Shown here: positions 27,530-37,403 of the stretch, piece by piece | How positions within the stretch are numbered: the stretch's first letter is position 1 | Layout: every line of letters starts with the position of its first letter | Assembly: GCA_025454955.1 (NCBI GenBank) | Contig: JALONL010000012.1 | Coordinates: 1 to 64,000, forward strand | Origin: Bacteroidia bacterium | GTDB taxonomy: Bacteria; Bacteroidota; Bacteroidia; Palsa-965 | Length of the DNA: 64,000 bases | Reading direction: 5' to 3' | Notes under the pieces: generated by a model | The model's database searches: none | Told to the model about the DNA's origin: nothing | The model's input: the letters and a program-made list of their open reading frames with translations, nothing else | Translations under genes and position numbers: made by a program

Positions 27530-27808
27530 ATGGCAAAAGTGAACATCAAGCCGCTGGCCGACCGTGTTGTCGTTGAAGCCGCAGCTGCCGAAGAAAAAAC
27601 CGCAGGGGGCATTATCATCCCCGATACCGCCAAAGAAAAACCGCAACGCGGCAAAGTGGTGGCTGCCGGTCCCGGCAAAAAAGATGAACCGGTTACCGTG
27701 AAAGTGGGCGACACCGTACTCTACGGCAAATACTCCGGCACTGAAATCCAGATCGACGGTAAAGATTACCTCATCATGCGCGAATCAGACATTTTCGCCA
27801 TCGTTTAA
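27530..27808 (+). CDS. groES: Co-chaperonin GroES
   Basis: A 92-residue GroES that forms the heptameric lid of the GroEL chamber. It shows the family markers [37 protein letters not shown] (including the mobile loop) and [14 protein letters not shown], and has the usual length. It is followed 51 bases later by groEL. The gap holds a 15-bp tandem duplication (AATCACACCTGTTTC at 27807 and 27822). Confidence 0.97.
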   Translation: MAKVNIKPLADRVVVEAAAAEEKTAGGIIIPDTAKEKPQRGKVVAAGPGKKDEPVTVKVGDTVLYGKYSGTEIQIDGKDYLIMRESDIFAIV

Positions 27809-27853
27809 TCACACCTGTTTCAATCACACCTGTTTCAATCACACACATCTTAA

Positions 27854-29488
<1,635 letters not shown>

Positions 29489-29511
29489 TTCAGGCCCGAA
29501 AATTCAATGTT

Positions 29512-29543
29512 AAAAACGGCAATCCTGCGGGATTGCCGTTTTT
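29512..29543 (+). terminator. Terminator after groEL
   Basis: A 14-bp stem (AAAAACGGCAATCC with its complement) with a four-base loop and a terminal T-run, 24 bases past the groEL stop. Confidence 0.88.
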
Positions 29544-29588
29544 GTTTAACCCATACTGCCACAAATACTTATCTGTATGCACAATTAA

Positions 29589-29618
29589 TTTGCTTTCGGC
29601 AGGAAACACTTACATTTG
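29589..29618 (+). promoter_or_regulatory. Promoter of the 29643 gene
   Basis: TTTG at 29589-29592, an 18-base spacer and TACATTTG at 29611-29618 match the Bacteroidota consensus. The start codon is 24 bases further on. Confidence 0.65.
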
Positions 29619-29642
29619 TTTTACACTTAAAAAGAGGTTGAT

Positions 29643-29828
29643 ATGAGCAAGATGCGCAAAATAGCATTTGGAGGAATCGGCGTAGTGATTGTGGCTTCCA
29701 TTGCGTTGAAAATAGCCGGCATTCATCCCGGAATTGTAGCCGTACACGCGCTGCCTTTCTGTATGCTGCTGCTCATTGATATCACCCACAAACGTTCGCG
29801 CCAGAACAGCGACGAAAATCCCCAATAG
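29643..29828 (+). CDS. Small membrane protein, function unknown
   Basis: A 61-residue protein with two hydrophobic segments (about 7-27 and 31-47) and a polar, basic-to-acidic tail (DITHKRSRQNSDENPQ). It is supported as a gene by a consensus promoter at 29589-29618 and a partial ribosome site (AGAGG) before the ATG. No family is recognised. It lies 36 bases upstream of the outer-membrane protein gene at 29865 and may be co-transcribed with it. Confidence 0.55.
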   Translation: MSKMRKIAFGGIGVVIVASIALKIAGIHPGIVAVHALPFCMLLLIDITHKRSRQNSDENPQ

Positions 29829-29864
29829 AGCAAAGCCCAAACCACTGCTCTGCCTCCCCACTAT

Positions 29865-30731
29865 ATGAAGCTTTTTCTGCATGCCTTGCTGCTGATGCTT
29901 TCGGCATCTGCTTCCGCACAAATTATTCCCGACCGGGAACTCGAACGCGTTCCGCGCATGGCAAACGACACCATGTGGTGCATGGGAATGCATTACCCCA
30001 AAGGGCAGTTGTACTTTGGATTTGGCTACAACAAGGAATGGTACACCCGCTCCAACATTCATGTAAAAGACGAGTCGGGCGATTATGATTTTGTGCTGCA
30101 TGGCATGACGGCCAAAGACCGGCCAAAATTCAACGAAGTTTTACGTGTGGCCCTCTCCATTCCGCAATACGGCTACCGGATTGGCTACTGGCTTCCCTCA
30201 TCGCGATTTGGCATTGAACTTAACTTCGATCATGCCAAATATGTGATTGATGAGTACCAGACTGTGCGCCTCACAGGCCGTATTGAAGACAAGGTGTATG
30301 ATGTGGACACGCTGGTAAGTCCGGTTTCGTTTTTTGCCATGGAGCATACCGACGGGGCCAATTTTCTGATGCTGAACCTGATGTTTCGCCGGCCGCTGGT
30401 GCAGAAAAAGTATGTGCATGTGTATGGCGTAGCCAAGGCCGGAGCGGGTATTGTGGTTCCGCGTACAGACGTAACACTGTTCGGGCAACGCTGGAACCAT
30501 AACTTTCATGTGGCAGGACAGATAGGCGGAATTGAAACCGGTTTGAGGGTGGAAATACTTCGATATTTCTGGATTGAGCCCACTGTGAAAGGCGTGTTTG
30601 CCAATTTCAACAAAGTGCTGGCCATAGACGATGTGCTCATCAGCCACCGGTTCGGGGCATTTATGCTGCTGGCCCATGCCGGGTTTCAGTTTCCGGTGGG
30701 CAAGGTGCATCGGGGTAAATTGCCACGATAA
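29865..30731 (+). CDS. Predicted outer-membrane barrel protein, function unknown
   Basis: A 288-residue exported protein with a signal peptide (MKLFLHALLLMLSASASAQ). The mature chain has many amphipathic strands with aromatic ends (GQLYFGFGYNKEWY, YGYRIGYWLPSSRFGIELNFDH, FLMLNLMFRRPL, FGAFMLLAHAGFQFPVG), consistent with a beta-barrel of about eight to ten strands. It follows a small membrane protein. No specific family was recognised. Confidence 0.6.
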   Translation: MKLFLHALLLMLSASASAQIIPDRELERVPRMANDTMWCMGMHYPKGQLYFGFGYNKEWYTRSNIHVKDESGDYDFVLHGMTAKDRPKFNEVLRVALSIPQYGYRIGYWLPSSRFGIELNFDHAKYVIDEYQTVRLTGRIEDKVYDVDTLVSPVSFFAMEHTDGANFLMLNLMFRRPLVQKKYVHVYGVAKAGAGIVVPRTDVTLFGQRWNHNFHVAGQIGGIETGLRVEILRYFWIEPTVKGVFANFNKVLAIDDVLISHRFGAFMLLAHAGFQFPVGKVHRGKLPR

Positions 30732-30826
30732 TTTCGGGCGGCAAATACCAATCTGATCTTCCCGGCGTTTAAAAAGTTAGCCGGAACAATTCGGCGATTA
30801 ATTATTACATTGCCTAAAATTATCTC

Positions 30827-31141
30827 ATGAAAATTCTGGCTATCGACCGAATTTTACCCACTGCTTCGGAAGAAAAAATCAGGGGGGTAGTAATACGTGA
30901 AGCATTGCATGTATGGATGCTTTATACCAAGGATATTGTGCGCGAAGTCTATTTCCGCAAAGACCGCCCCGGCACCGTGCTGGTAATGGAATGCGCCGAT
31001 ACGGCCGAAGCCAAACGGCTGCTTCAGACTTTTCCGCTGGTAAAAGCCGGAGTCATTGAATTTGATGTAATTCCGGTTGGGCATTTTGTTCCATTCGGCA
31101 CACTCATAGATCGTTCGCATTTTGAAGACCGGATCGACTGA
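30827..31141 (+). CDS. Small ferredoxin-like-fold protein (YciI/muconolactone-isomerase-like)
   Basis: A 104-residue protein whose pattern (ALHVWMLYTKDIVREVYFRKDRPGTVLVMECADTAEAKRLLQTFPLVKAGVIEFDVIPVGHF) fits the dimeric alpha-beta barrel group that includes YciI-like and muconolactone-isomerase-like proteins. Members range from isomerases to proteins of unknown role, and no catalytic residue can be named here. It stands alone between an outer-membrane protein gene and a sorted secreted protein. Confidence 0.6.
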   Translation: MKILAIDRILPTASEEKIRGVVIREALHVWMLYTKDIVREVYFRKDRPGTVLVMECADTAEAKRLLQTFPLVKAGVIEFDVIPVGHFVPFGTLIDRSHFEDRID

Positions 31142-31180
31142 AAACATCAGTTGAACGGGTAAGAGAAAGTGAAAGTGGCT

Positions 31181-31210
31181 TTTGGCCACTTTTTTTCTTT
31201 TGTATCTTCG
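31181..31210 (+). promoter_or_regulatory. Probable promoter of the 31240 gene
   Basis: TTTG at 31181, an 18-base spacer, and TATCTTCG at 31203-31210 (one mismatch to TAnnTTTG), 29 bases before the start codon. Confidence 0.5.
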
Positions 31211-31239
31211 TTAAGTCCAATTTCAAAACCAATCATACT

Positions 31240-31836
31240 ATGAAAAAATTCTACGCGTTTCTTCTAACTCTTGCAACCGGTGCCACACTGCAACTCAATG
31301 CGCAGTGTACGGTTACAATTTCGTCGCTCACTGTTACAGGTGCTACGGTTAATGCCACCATGACCAGCACAGGTACTGCCACAATTCCCGTAAATGGCTG
31401 GGATTGGGGCGATCAGTCAACCCCTTCTACCGGCGCCTCTGCTTCGCACACCTACACCGCTTCCGGTACATACACTATATGCGCAGCTTATTTCGACCTG
31501 CTCGATACCGCTTCCTGCCAGGCTTTGGCGTGTACCACAATTACCATTACACTGGTAAGTGTAAACGAACCCGCTCAGTTAATTACAGGCATGAATGCTT
31601 TCCCCAGCCCGTTTGTAAACGAAGCCAATATCAAATACACCCTCTCGCAAAACAGCGAAGTGGAAATTGAAGTGTTTGATGTGACCGGCAAGCGCGTAAC
31701 CACCTTGCAAAACGGCCCAATGGCAGCAGGCACACACAATGTAATCTGGGAAGCAACCGAAGTAAATGCAGGTGTATATTTCATCCGCATGAAAGCCGGC
31801 GATGCCGTAATTACACGCCGTGTGATTAAACAGTAA
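31240..31836 (+). CDS. Secreted PKD-like protein with type A type IX sorting domain
   Basis: A 198-residue exported protein: signal peptide (MKKFYAFLLTLATGATLQLNAQ), one PKD-like domain (WDWGDQSTPSTGASASHTYTASGTYTICAAY), then the type A sorting tail of about 80 residues (AFPSPFVNEANIKYTL, VEIEVFDVTGKRVTTL, AGTHNVIWEATEVNAGVYFIRM, ending in a basic KQ). It is probably exported and anchored or released by the type IX system. Ligand or substrate is unknown. It has its own promoter and terminator. Confidence 0.88.
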   Translation: MKKFYAFLLTLATGATLQLNAQCTVTISSLTVTGATVNATMTSTGTATIPVNGWDWGDQSTPSTGASASHTYTASGTYTICAAYFDLLDTASCQALACTTITITLVSVNEPAQLITGMNAFPSPFVNEANIKYTLSQNSEVEIEVFDVTGKRVTTLQNGPMAAGTHNVIWEATEVNAGVYFIRMKAGDAVITRRVIKQ

Positions 31837-31857
31837 CTGATTACCTGTTTCTGATAC

Positions 31858-31891
31858 AACTAACGCCGCTGAAAATTCAGCGGCGTTAGTT
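31858..31891 (+). terminator. Terminator after the 31240 gene
   Basis: A 16-bp stem (AACTAACGCCGCTGAA with its complement), a two-base loop and a following T-run. Confidence 0.88.
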
Positions 31892-31953
31892 TTTTATGCC
31901 TCGCAAAGATTCTTCAACTTAGATCTTTCACCGGGAGATGACGCAGGCTAAAA

Positions 31954-31985
31954 AAAACGTCCGGCCACACACAGCCGGACGTTTT
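31954..31985 (-). terminator. Terminator of the division/cell-wall cluster
   Basis: Stem AAAACGTCCGGC/GCCGGACGTTTT with an eight-base loop, followed on the minus strand by a T-run. It lies 31 bases beyond the yqeY stop. Confidence 0.85.
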
Positions 31986-32016
31986 CACACACAAACACAA
32001 GCAAGGCGTTCACACA

Positions 32017-32463
32017 CTAAGCCTTGCTGAGTAAATCCTTCACGAGGGAAGAAATCATTTTACCATCGGCCTTACCGGCAAGTTGTTTGGTGGCTGCGCC
32101 CATTACCTTGCCCATATCGGCAGGTGAGGAGGCACCGGTTTGGGCGATGATTGATTTGAGAATTTCGCGCACTTCGTCTTCGCTCATTTGCTTGGGCAGA
32201 TAAGCTTCTATGATGCCGGCTTGAAATGTTTCCACTTCGGCCAGTTCGGGACGGTTCTGCGTGGTATAGATTTCGGCGGTTTCGCGGCGATTCTTCACTT
32301 CTTTCTGGAGCGCTTTGATGGCCGATTCTTCGGTTAATCCTTCGGGCGATGTTTTAAGCAGGAGCAATACCGACTTGATTGCCCTGATGGCTTCGAGCCT
32401 GGGCTGATCTTTGGCCAGCATTGCCGCTTTCATATCGGCCTGTATTTGTTCTTCGAGTTGCAT
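32017..32463 (-). CDS. GatB/YqeY-domain protein
   Basis: A 148-residue protein of the YqeY family, which shares the tail domain of the amidotransferase subunit GatB. Conserved stretches are LEAIRAIKSVLLLLKT, ALQKEVKNRRETAEIY, EAYLPKQMSEDEVREIL and DMGKVMGAATKQLAGKADGKMIS. The function is unsettled; a tRNA-linked role is inferred from the domain. ATG 32463 is used rather than an upstream TTG overlapping ftsZ. It is last in the cluster, 24 bases after ftsZ. Confidence 0.9.
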   Translation of the reverse strand: MQLEEQIQADMKAAMLAKDQPRLEAIRAIKSVLLLLKTSPEGLTEESAIKALQKEVKNRRETAEIYTTQNRPELAEVETFQAGIIEAYLPKQMSEDEVREILKSIIAQTGASSPADMGKVMGAATKQLAGKADGKMISSLVKDLLSKA

Positions 32464-32487
32464 TTTAGTTTTGTATGGCCTCAACCA

Positions 32488-34761
32488 TCAATCCACATTG
32501 TCGTGGAGGAAAGAATTGTTGGGACGGATTTCCACTTTTTTGTCTTCGGTTTCGGTGAGCGTAAAGCGCGACACCTGCGATTCAGACGAGTGGGCCACGT
32601 TGTCGAGTTGTATGTTGCGGCGTTTGTAAGCCGGTTCGTTTTCGAGTTCGTTCAGGCCCTGCGAGGTTTTGAGTTTCAGGCTCAGTTCCTTGAGTTTCTG
32701 AATACGTTCCTGCGCTTTACGCATCTGCTCTTCGGCCTCTACCTTTTTCACTTCGGGCTGGGGAACAGCTTTGGTTTCGATTCTGAGTTCGGGCTCGGGC
32801 ATTTTCTCGGCCACGGGCTCAGCGGTGTTTTCCTGCGCGGGTGTTTGTGCGAAGAGATCAGCAGAAGGAGTTTCCGTCACAGCTTCGGCATTGGTAATTT
32901 CGAAGGTGATGCTTTGCTGCTGCACGGGCGGCTCGGCCACATAGCGCTGCTGAATTTCCTCGGCGTTGGTTTCGGTGGTTTCGGCCGATACTTCTTTTTT
33001 CACGAGGAAAGGTTCGAGCGGGTTGGCGCTGTCGGTTTTGGGCTCGCTGGCGGGCACAGGCTGCTGCACGGGCGTTTCGGCGGCGAGGTTGAGCACCACT
33101 TTCGACGCTTCGGGCTTCTTCGAGTATTCGTAGGCAACCGGATTCGACGAGTTGAAGCCGGTGGCAATGATGGTTACGTTTACCGAATCGCCGAGAGTTT
33201 CGTCCACACCGTAGCCTTTAATGATTTCGGCAGTTTGCCCGGCTGCTTCCTGGATGTAGTCGGTAATTTCGCCGAGTTCGTCCATGGTAATTTCAGTGGC
33301 ACCCGAAATAATATTGAGCAGTACGTAACGCGCGCCGGTAATGTTATTGTCGTTGAGCAGCGGCGAGCTGAGGGCCATTTCCACGGCGCGTGTGGCGCGG
33401 TTTTCGCCCGATGCGTTGGCCGAACCCATAATGGCCACACCGCTGTTGCGCATTACCGTGCATACGTCGGCAAAGTCAACGTTGATCTGCTGGGTGAGGC
33501 TGATGATTTCGGCAATGCTCTTGGCCGCGGTCGAAAGCACATCATCGGCATGAGAGAAAGCATCACTGAGTTTCAGGTTGCCGTACATCTCGCGCAGTTT
33601 GTCGTTGCACACCACCAGCAGTGTATCTACGTTCTGCTTGAGTTGTTCGAGGCCTTCTTCGGCCTGTAGGCGGCGTTTCTTGCCTTCGAATGCAAACGGC
33701 ACGGTAACGATGGCCACGGTAAGCACACCCAGTTCGCGGGCAATGCCGGCAATGATGGGCGCAGCGCCTGTACCTGTTCCGCCACCCATGCCTGCGGTGA
33801 TGAAACACATTTTGGTGTTGTTGGCAAGCAGGCTGCGAATGTCTTCGATGTTTTCGATGGCGGCATTGCGGCCTACTTCGGGCATCGAACCGGCACCACG
33901 GCCTTCGGTAAGCGCGGCACCTAGCACAATTTTATTGGGAACAGGACTCATGTCAAGCGCCTGCTTGTCGGTATTGCATACTACAAAGTCAACACCACGA
34001 ATACCCTGACGGTACATGTGGTTTACGGCATTGCTTCCGCCGCCGCCTACGCCAATCACTTTAATGATAGAGGACTGTTCGGGAAGGTCAAATTTCATAG
34101 CTTCTGTGTGTTGTAATGTGTGTGTTTCTGTCACAGCTTCCATTTCCGAAACGGCGGCAGGTGTGTTTTCAGGGGCTTCCGCTTCAAATTCGGAAGCAGT
34201 GGAGAGTGAAACAGGTGATGTTTCATTCAACTGAACTTCGGCCACCATATCGGGCACGGCCCCGGTTTCAGTTGTGAGGTCAGCTATCGGGTTTTCAATT
34301 ATATTTTCTTCCAAAGCCGCTTCGGTTTCGGTGATGATACCGATAATCGACTCGTTTGCGGCCGAAATCATAGTTTCGTTTTCGGTTTCAGCGGCAATTT
34401 CATTCAGGCTTTCTGATTCAGTTGCGGTAATCTCATTAAACGATTCAACAGTTTCCTGTACGGCCTCAAATTCAGTCGCAGAAGATGTTTCCACATTTTC
34501 GGCTGAAGAAAAATTTTCAACCGCACTGCCCTGCTCTGCCGCCAGTATTCCGTCCCAGTTCATATCCGGCTCTTCTGAATATGCTTCAGTGCTGGTAATG
34601 TCCCAGGTAAATTCATTGGCCTCCTGTGCGGGCTGTGATACGTCCTGTCCAGCCACAGCAGCGGCTTCGGCAGCACCGGCCGCCGACTGCTCCTGCCCGC
34701 TTTCGTTCAGGAATTGCTCCTGATCGTCGTCGAAGGTGTCGAATATGCTGTAGTTGTCCAT
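32488..34761 (-). CDS. ftsZ: Cell division protein FtsZ with a 221-residue acidic N-terminal extension
   Basis: The tubulin-like GTPase that builds the division ring. From ATG 34761 the product has 757 residues. The recognised FtsZ core starts only at residue 222 (MKFDLPEQSSIIKVIGVGGG), with the GTP loop GGGTGTG at 326-332. The core is followed by a long Pro/Glu-rich linker and a conserved Bacteroidota tail (NEPAYKRRNIQLDN). Residues 1-221 have 52 Asp/Glu, two His and no Lys or Arg. A start at 34098 would give a normal FtsZ, but the open, compositionally uniform frame upstream argues that the extension is translated. An unusual repeat-rich gap separates it from ftsA. Confidence 0.9.
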   Translation of the reverse strand: MDNYSIFDTFDDDQEQFLNESGQEQSAAGAAEAAAVAGQDVSQPAQEANEFTWDITSTEAYSEEPDMNWDGILAAEQGSAVENFSSAENVETSSATEFEAVQETVESFNEITATESESLNEIAAETENETMISAANESIIGIITETEAALEENIIENPIADLTTETGAVPDMVAEVQLNETSPVSLSTASEFEAEAPENTPAAVSEMEAVTETHTLQHTEAMKFDLPEQSSIIKVIGVGGGGSNAVNHMYRQGIRGVDFVVCNTDKQALDMSPVPNKIVLGAALTEGRGAGSMPEVGRNAAIENIEDIRSLLANNTKMCFITAGMGGGTGTGAAPIIAGIARELGVLTVAIVTVPFAFEGKKRRLQAEEGLEQLKQNVDTLLVVCNDKLREMYGNLKLSDAFSHADDVLSTAAKSIAEIISLTQQINVDFADVCTVMRNSGVAIMGSANASGENRATRAVEMALSSPLLNDNNITGARYVLLNIISGATEITMDELGEITDYIQEAAGQTAEIIKGYGVDETLGDSVNVTIIATGFNSSNPVAYEYSKKPEASKVVLNLAAETPVQQPVPASEPKTDSANPLEPFLVKKEVSAETTETNAEEIQQRYVAEPPVQQQSITFEITNAEAVTETPSADLFAQTPAQENTAEPVAEKMPEPELRIETKAVPQPEVKKVEAEEQMRKAQERIQKLKELSLKLKTSQGLNELENEPAYKRRNIQLDNVAHSSESQVSRFTLTETEDKKVEIRPNNSFLHDNVD

Positions 34762-35030
34762 GTAACGTTCGTATAGAAAATTGTGGAAAATTAGTTCTAC
34801 TCTATTTTCGCTTTGCAAAAGGTTACAGTAACTTACTAACCGGTAATTGTTCATTACCATCCCCTGCCTTTCTTCGACTCCGCTCAGAATGACAGGGGAT
34901 GGTAATGAACAATGGGTATTTGTGTTATGCCTGGGGAGTAGGTTGTGTGAAGTACTGCTCACCTCATCCTTCGGCTCCGCTCAGGATGACGTGAGCAGTA
35001 CAGACTGATGGGCTAAACAGTAATCGTTAA
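34762..35030. repeat. Two hairpin elements with a shared core, upstream of ftsZ
   Basis: Two inverted repeats share the core TCATyCTGAGCGGAGyCGAA (read on the minus strand) but have private arms. In the first, 34846-34866 pairs perfectly with 34893-34913 (21 bp). In the second, 34952-34962 pairs with 34991-35001 (11 bp), with an inner TCATCCT/AGGATGA stem. A third copy lies at 35286-35329. No gene is supported in this part of the ftsA-ftsZ gap. Confidence 0.85.
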
Positions 35031-35265
35031 ACGGGGAATTCTGAAATCACTATTCTTAAACGGGGAATTCTGAAGTCAAAATCCTTAAACGGGGAATTCT
35101 GAAATCACTATTCTTGAACGGGGAATTCTGAAGTCAAAATCCTTAACTGGGGAATTCTGAAATCACTATTCTTATAACAGGAAACACAGAAATCACAATT
35201 CTGAAACAGGAAACTCAGAAATCATAATCGTGAAACAAGAAATTCTGAAATCAAAATCAAAAAGG
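35024..35265. repeat. 29-bp tandem array between ftsA and ftsZ
   Basis: Units containing ACGGGGAATTCTGAA start at 35031, 35060, 35089, 35118 and 35147 (29-bp period) and decay into about three diverged units up to 35265. Two versions alternate, CTGAAATCACTATTC and CTGAAGTCAAAATCC, so the true higher-order unit is 58 bp. EcoRI-type GAATTC words recur in each good unit. Confidence 0.9.
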
Positions 35266-35285
35266 AACTTGCAAAACGACGATGC

Positions 35286-35329
35286 TCAAACGGGTCATTC
35301 TGAGCGGAGCCGAAGAATCACCCGTTTGA
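35286..35329. repeat. Third shared-core hairpin, overlapping the ftsA stop codon
   Basis: TCAAACGGGT (35286-35295) pairs with ACCCGTTTGA (35320-35329) and ATTCT pairs with AGAAT, around GAGCGGAGCCGA. The ftsA stop codon (35318-35320, minus strand) lies inside the right arm. The last codons of ftsA and its stop are therefore supplied by the repeat. Confidence 0.85.
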
Positions 35330-36589
35330 TTCTTCCTCAAACCACTGCTTCCCCTTTGTAAAAATCTGATCAAACCAATTCCCTTTGGTTTTCTTCGAAT
35401 GTGTGCTCACCTTGGGTTTTTCCTCTTCCTTGGTTTGCGAAGGTTCGCCGGTAAATCCGCGCATTACCAAACCTACACCGGTGGCATACATCGGGCTGGT
35501 AATTTCTTCCGAACTGTTGGCCAGATGCTCGTTCGGATAACCCACGCGGGTATCCATACCGGTTACAAACTCGATAAGTTGTGTAATATGTTTAAGCTGC
35601 GAGCCGCCGCCGGTCACTACAATACCGGCAATGAGTTTTTTCTCGAAACCCGAATTGCGGATTTCGTAATACACATGTTCGATAATTTCTTCCATGCGCG
35701 CCTGAATAATGTGCGCAAGGTTTTTTACCGAAATTTCTTTGTGCGGGCGGCCACGCAAACCGGGAATGGATACAATTTCGTTTTCCTGATTTTCGCTGGC
35801 CAGTGCCGAACCGAATTTTACTTTCAGTAACTCGGCCTGGGTTTTGATGATGCTGCAACCTTCCTTGATATCTTCGGTGATAATGTTGCCACCAAAGGGA
35901 ATTACGGCAGTGTGGCGAATAATTCCGTCGTGAAAAATAGCCACATCGGTAGTGCCGCCGCCAATGTCCACCAGCACCACGCCGGCTTCTTTTTCCTCAT
36001 CACTCAGCACGGCATCGGCCGAGGCGAGCGGTTCGAGGGTAAGGTCGGCCACTTCGAGACCGGCTTTGTTTACACACTTGTATATATTCTTTGCCGCCGC
36101 CACCTGTCCGGTGATAATGTGGAAATTGGCTTCGAGGCGTGTGCCGGCCATGCCGATGGGATTTTTGATTCCCACTTCGGCATCAATTATATATTCCTGC
36201 GGCAGTACGTGAATAATTTCTTCGCCGGGCGACATTACCAAACGATACATATCATCAATCAACTCATCGATGTCTTTCTGGCTGATTTCATCGTCGATAC
36301 TGCGACGGGTTTTCATGCCGCGGTGTTGCAGGCTTTTGATGTGCTGGCCGGCAATGCCCACGTTCACCACTTTAATATCCACACCCGATTTGTTGCTGGC
36401 TTCGGCCACGGCCTCTTTAATTGAGCGCACGGTTTCGTCGATATTGAGCACCACGCCACGGGCCACGCCCAGCGACTCTGCCTTGCCCATGCCGAGGATT
36501 TCTATTTTACCATGACCCGTGCGGCGCCCTACAAGCACTGCAATTTTGGTGGTTCCGATATCAAGGCCTACAACAATTTCAGATTCCAT
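35318..36589 (-). CDS. ftsA: Cell division protein FtsA
   Basis: A 423-residue actin-like ATPase that tethers FtsZ filaments to the membrane and recruits later division proteins. Seen are the phosphate-1 loop VGLDIGTTKIAVLVG at the N-terminus, the phosphate-2 region VLVDIGGGTTDVAIFHDG, and the adenosine motif IVVTGGGSQLKHI. A C-terminal amphipathic stretch (GNWFDQIFTKGKQWFEEE) is the probable membrane anchor. The stop codon falls in a dispersed hairpin repeat. It overlaps ftsQ by 11 bases. Confidence 0.96.
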   Translation of the reverse strand: MESEIVVGLDIGTTKIAVLVGRRTGHGKIEILGMGKAESLGVARGVVLNIDETVRSIKEAVAEASNKSGVDIKVVNVGIAGQHIKSLQHRGMKTRRSIDDEISQKDIDELIDDMYRLVMSPGEEIIHVLPQEYIIDAEVGIKNPIGMAGTRLEANFHIITGQVAAAKNIYKCVNKAGLEVADLTLEPLASADAVLSDEEKEAGVVLVDIGGGTTDVAIFHDGIIRHTAVIPFGGNIITEDIKEGCSIIKTQAELLKVKFGSALASENQENEIVSIPGLRGRPHKEISVKNLAHIIQARMEEIIEHVYYEIRNSGFEKKLIAGIVVTGGGSQLKHITQLIEFVTGMDTRVGYPNEHLANSSEEITSPMYATGVGLVMRGFTGEPSQTKEEEKPKVSTHSKKTKGNWFDQIFTKGKQWFEEESNG

Positions 36590-37403
36590 TGGCTATGGTC
36601 TTTTTAGTGCAAACAATTTGGTGTTCGTATTGGAGATCGATGACTGAGTATTTGTCCCACGCACCGGTGTGCCGCAAACCTTCGGTATAAAACACGCGCA
36701 GCTTGGCAAATTTTTCGTCGAGCCGGGCAATATTTCCCAAAACAATGCGGTGGGATCCCACACGCGGAACGAGCTCAAAGTTACGATCCTCACGAATGTA
36801 AATCTGAGCAATTTGTGAACGTAGTAACGTATCGTTGTCAATAACCCGGCACAGGTGCCATATATCATCGGCAAGAATGGGCGAACGCAGGGCCGAATCG
36901 GCCGAAATTGCTTTCAGGTTCCGCTCAAACAAACGGCCGTAAGTTTCGGTGATGTTTCCGGTAACGGGTGTTACAGCCGCCGTGTACTCCGCCATCCACG
37001 GCATTACCGTTCCCTGATCGTCGATGTAGTACGACTCGTGTGCTTTGGTAATGACGCGTGCAATGGGGCGACGCTGCTGAATTACAATATTTACTTCGCA
37101 GTCAACTCCCATAAATGCTTCGGCACTTTGCACGGCGGGCAGCGAGTTGAGCCATTTTTCGAGCGCGGGAATGCTGATTTCCGAAACGGGTTTGCCCACC
37201 GGCACATCGCCATTTTCGCGGAGCAGGCGCTGCACATCGTCGTTGGTAATAAACAACTGATCGGCAGCGCGGGGCTGGCGGTTTATGGTAATATTTACTT
37301 TGCTGCAGGTGCGTGCATTGTGACGTTTCACCGCAAAACCCGTTACCGCTATTGCCGCCACGGCCAGCCCTGCCCAGAGTATTATGCTGAGTATGCGTTT
37401 CAT
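36579..37403 (-). CDS. ftsQ: Cell division protein FtsQ
   Basis: A 274-residue bitopic protein with an N-terminal membrane helix (about 6-24). A POTRA-like stretch follows (INRQPRAADQLFITNDDVQRLLRENG) and then the FtsQ domain (EKWLNSLPAVQSAEAFMGVDCEVNIVIQQRRPIARV). It scaffolds the late divisome. Its identity rests on position between murC and ftsA and on this domain order. It overlaps both neighbours. Confidence 0.88.
   Translation of the reverse strand: MKRILSIILWAGLAVAAIAVTGFAVKRHNARTCSKVNITINRQPRAADQLFITNDDVQRLLRENGDVPVGKPVSEISIPALEKWLNSLPAVQSAEAFMGVDCEVNIVIQQRRPIARVITKAHESYYIDDQGTVMPWMAEYTAAVTPVTGNITETYGRLFERNLKAISADSALRSPILADDIWHLCRVIDNDTLLRSQIAQIYIREDRNFELVPRVGSHRIVLGNIARLDEKFAKLRVFYTEGLRHTGAWDKYSVIDLQYEHQIVCTKKTIANGI

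Noticed and set aside
27807-27844. 15-bp tandem duplication between groES and groEL as a regulatory site
   Set aside because: Only about two and a half copies, without symmetry or known motif; probably a simple local duplication.
34762-34962. Further upstream start of ftsZ
   Set aside because: It would translate through a hairpin repeat into an unrelated, mixed-composition segment; ATG 34761 opens the uniform acidic region.
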